Positions 6,800-7,372 of a stretch of 7,372 nt of DNA are shown here, piece after piece (positions within the stretch are counted from its first letter, which is position 1; each line of letters opens with the position of its first letter). Source of the stretch: Opitutales bacterium (lineage in GTDB: Bacteria; Verrucomicrobiota; Verrucomicrobiia; Opitutales; Intestinicryptomonadaceae). Under the pieces are notes generated by a model. The model was not told the origin of the DNA and ran no database searches. It saw only the letters and a list, made by a program, of their open reading frames with translations. Position numbers and translations under genes: made by a program. Location: positions 1-7,372 of the forward strand of contig JAGBOM010000034.1 in assembly GCA_017633865.1 (NCBI GenBank). Reading direction: 5' to 3'.

Positions 6800-6828
6800 T
6801 TGACAATACCCCGTTAACTATGCATAAA
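6800..6828 (+). promoter_or_regulatory. Promoter of the RHH gene with palindromic candidate operator
   Basis: TTGACA (6800-6805) is a perfect -35 box. At 17 bases of spacing CATAAA (6823-6828) matches four of six -10 bases. The palindrome TATGCATA (6819-6826) overlaps the -10 box and GTTAAC (6813-6818) lies in the spacer. RHH proteins commonly bind short palindromes or repeats at their own promoters, so autoregulation is a reasonable inference. The expected start near 6835 leaves a leader of about 80 bases. Confidence 0.6.
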
Positions 6829-6845
6829 CATTAAATAAATTTTTA

Positions 6846-6879
6846 TAGGGAGCGTGTTTTTCCCAAAAACATATCCCTA
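6846..6879 (+). promoter_or_regulatory. Leader hairpin of the RHH mRNA
   Basis: Outer arms TAGGGA (6846-6851) and TCCCTA (6874-6879) are perfectly complementary. Inner arms TGTTTTT (6855-6861) and AAAAACA (6865-6871) close a CCC loop, leaving a small internal loop. It lies between the predicted transcription start and the Shine-Dalgarno AAAGGA at 6905-6910. No T-tract follows, so it is more likely a stability or control element than a terminator. It matches no riboswitch class that I recognise. Confidence 0.45.
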
Positions 6880-6917
6880 AAACCAAAACCGAATTTTCTT
6901 ATCAAAAGGATTATATT

Positions 6918-7124
6918 ATGGGACGCACACCTAAATCACTAAACGGCTCAAAAGAATCAGGAATGACGCAAATCTCGATTTCTCTTCCGAAACCCTTGGT
7001 GGAGCAGATCGACAGAATGGCGGAAATGGACAACCGCAACCGCTCAAACTTCATCGCGAACACGCTCTCCAATATGGCCAGAGACTTCGCGAATGTCGCG
7101 GAAGCTAAAAAGCGCCTAAAGTAG
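6918..7124 (+). CDS. Ribbon-helix-helix (CopG/Arc-like) DNA-binding protein
   Basis: This 68-residue protein fits the RHH fold: a basic, flexible N-terminus (residues 1-15), β-strand QISISL (18-23), helix A from KPLVEQIDRMAEM (25-37), turn NRNRSN (39-44), and helix B from NFIANTLSNMARDF (44-57) with a basic end. RHH proteins dimerise and insert the paired strand in the DNA major groove. The start at 6918 is favoured because AAAGGA (6905-6910) sits seven bases upstream; the internal Met16 just before the strand is the alternative. The gene stands alone, with its own promoter, leader hairpin and two terminators. No toxin gene lies beside it, so it is read as a small regulator rather than an antitoxin. 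Its targets are unknown apart from a possible autoregulatory palindrome at its promoter. Confidence 0.88.
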   Translation: MGRTPKSLNGSKESGMTQISISLPKPLVEQIDRMAEMDNRNRSNFIANTLSNMARDFANVAEAKKRLK

Positions 7125-7150
7125 TTCCGTTCTTTTGGGCGGCAAACAAG

Positions 7151-7184
7151 AAAAGAAAAGTCTTCGCGGGCTTTTCTTTTTTTT
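7151..7184 (+). terminator. Intrinsic terminator of the RHH gene
   Basis: AAAAGAAAAGTC (7151-7162) pairs with the stretch starting GGCTTTTC (7169-7176) and its following T's. This gives 12 bp with one G-T pair and loop TTCGCG, and T's continue to 7184. It lies 26 bases after the stop codon. GGCAAA (7141-7146) and TTTGCC (7182-7187) could extend the structure. Confidence 0.85.
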
Positions 7185-7209
7185 GCCCCCGCGGCGGCGG
7201 CTTTTTTTT
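7185..7209 (+). terminator. Possible second, stacked terminator
   Basis: GCCCCC (7185-7190) can pair with GGCGGC (7196-7201) with one mismatch and a five-base loop, followed directly by eight T's (7202-7209). It would back up the preceding terminator and isolate the next gene. The T run is in turn complementary to A's at 7213-7221 around CGC. Confidence 0.4.
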
Positions 7210-7284
7210 CGCAAAAAAAAAGTTGAAATATTTTGCGGGTGTGCCATTTTTGAGGCTTAAAAATTTTAACTAAAAGGAAATTAA

Positions 7285-7372
7285 ATGTTATCTACCTTAA
7301 TAGCGATATTCACGTTGGTTTTGTGCCTGGTATGCTTCGTGCTGGTCGTCTTTATTTTGATGCATTCCATTC
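7285..7372 (+). CDS. secG: Probable SecG preprotein translocase subunit, 5' part
   Basis: Twenty-nine codons are visible before the window edge. They begin at an ATG with Shine-Dalgarno AAAAGGA (7272-7278) six bases upstream. The product starts MLSTLIAIF and is a single, almost continuous hydrophobic segment to residue 25, then LMHSI. Small proteins that begin with one membrane helix ending in a V-(L/F)-(I/V)-L-(M/L)-Q-like motif are typical of SecG, the accessory subunit of the SecYEG channel, which has two membrane helices and about 75-120 residues. The usual Gln after Leu-Met is His here. Because the second helix is off the window, another small membrane protein remains possible. No convincing promoter was found; TTGAAA at 7223-7228 lacks a good -10 partner. 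Confidence 0.5.
   Translation, partial: MLSTLIAIFTLVLCLVCFVLVVFILMHSI

Noticed and set aside
6602..6817. Small plus-strand ORF of 71 residues after the oxidoreductase
   Set aside because: It begins inside the terminator stem, runs through a hairpin and ends in the RHH promoter; its Lys/Phe content reflects A/T runs. The shorter ATG at 6722 has no good ribosome site.

Overview
The window is a chromosomal segment that most resembles Verrucomicrobiota, probably the Opitutales side of the phylum. This is inferred from a PEP-CTERM surface protein of the β-rich, low-complexity type, a Gfo/Idh/MocA oxidoreductase, a free-standing ROK kinase, and GC-rich genes separated by very AT-rich spacers. There is no phage, transposon or CRISPR signature.

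Layout. Positions 2-805 (+) hold the 3' part of an exported PEP-CTERM protein whose start lies off the left edge. After an AT-rich spacer with an inverted repeat and a promoter-like sequence comes tRNA-Thr(CGU) at 993-1068, with its own intrinsic terminator. Three minus-strand genes follow, in transcription order: a ROK sugar kinase (5149-4184), folC (4179-2869, four bases after the ROK stop), and after a 129-base gap a NERD-domain superfamily 1 helicase (2739-1102), which converges on the tRNA. The 242-base spacer 5150-5391 is G-rich and divergent. To its right on the plus strand lies a Gfo/Idh/MocA oxidoreductase (5392-6578) broken by an apparent one-base deletion near 6163-6166 and closed by a strong terminator. 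The AT-rich spacer 6579-6917 carries a hairpin, a promoter with a perfect -35 box, and a leader hairpin. It serves a 68-residue ribbon-helix-helix protein (6918-7124), which is followed by two stacked terminators. The window ends inside a short membrane protein that looks like SecG (7285 onward).

How the genes fit together. ROK and folC almost certainly share a transcript and translation is probably coupled. Together they suggest routine sugar phosphorylation and folate metabolism, not a dedicated pathway. The oxidoreductase would act on a sugar or cyclitol and could be functionally related to the ROK kinase across the divergent spacer, but nothing in the sequence proves this. The RHH protein stands alone between terminators, without a toxin partner, and is best read as a small DNA-binding regulator that may control its own promoter.

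Most genes are ordinary. The points most worth a second look are the single-base lesion in an otherwise intact oxidoreductase, the NERD-helicase beside a tRNA gene, the structured leader and palindromic promoter of the orphan RHH gene, and a 20-base motif shared by two gene-end spacers.
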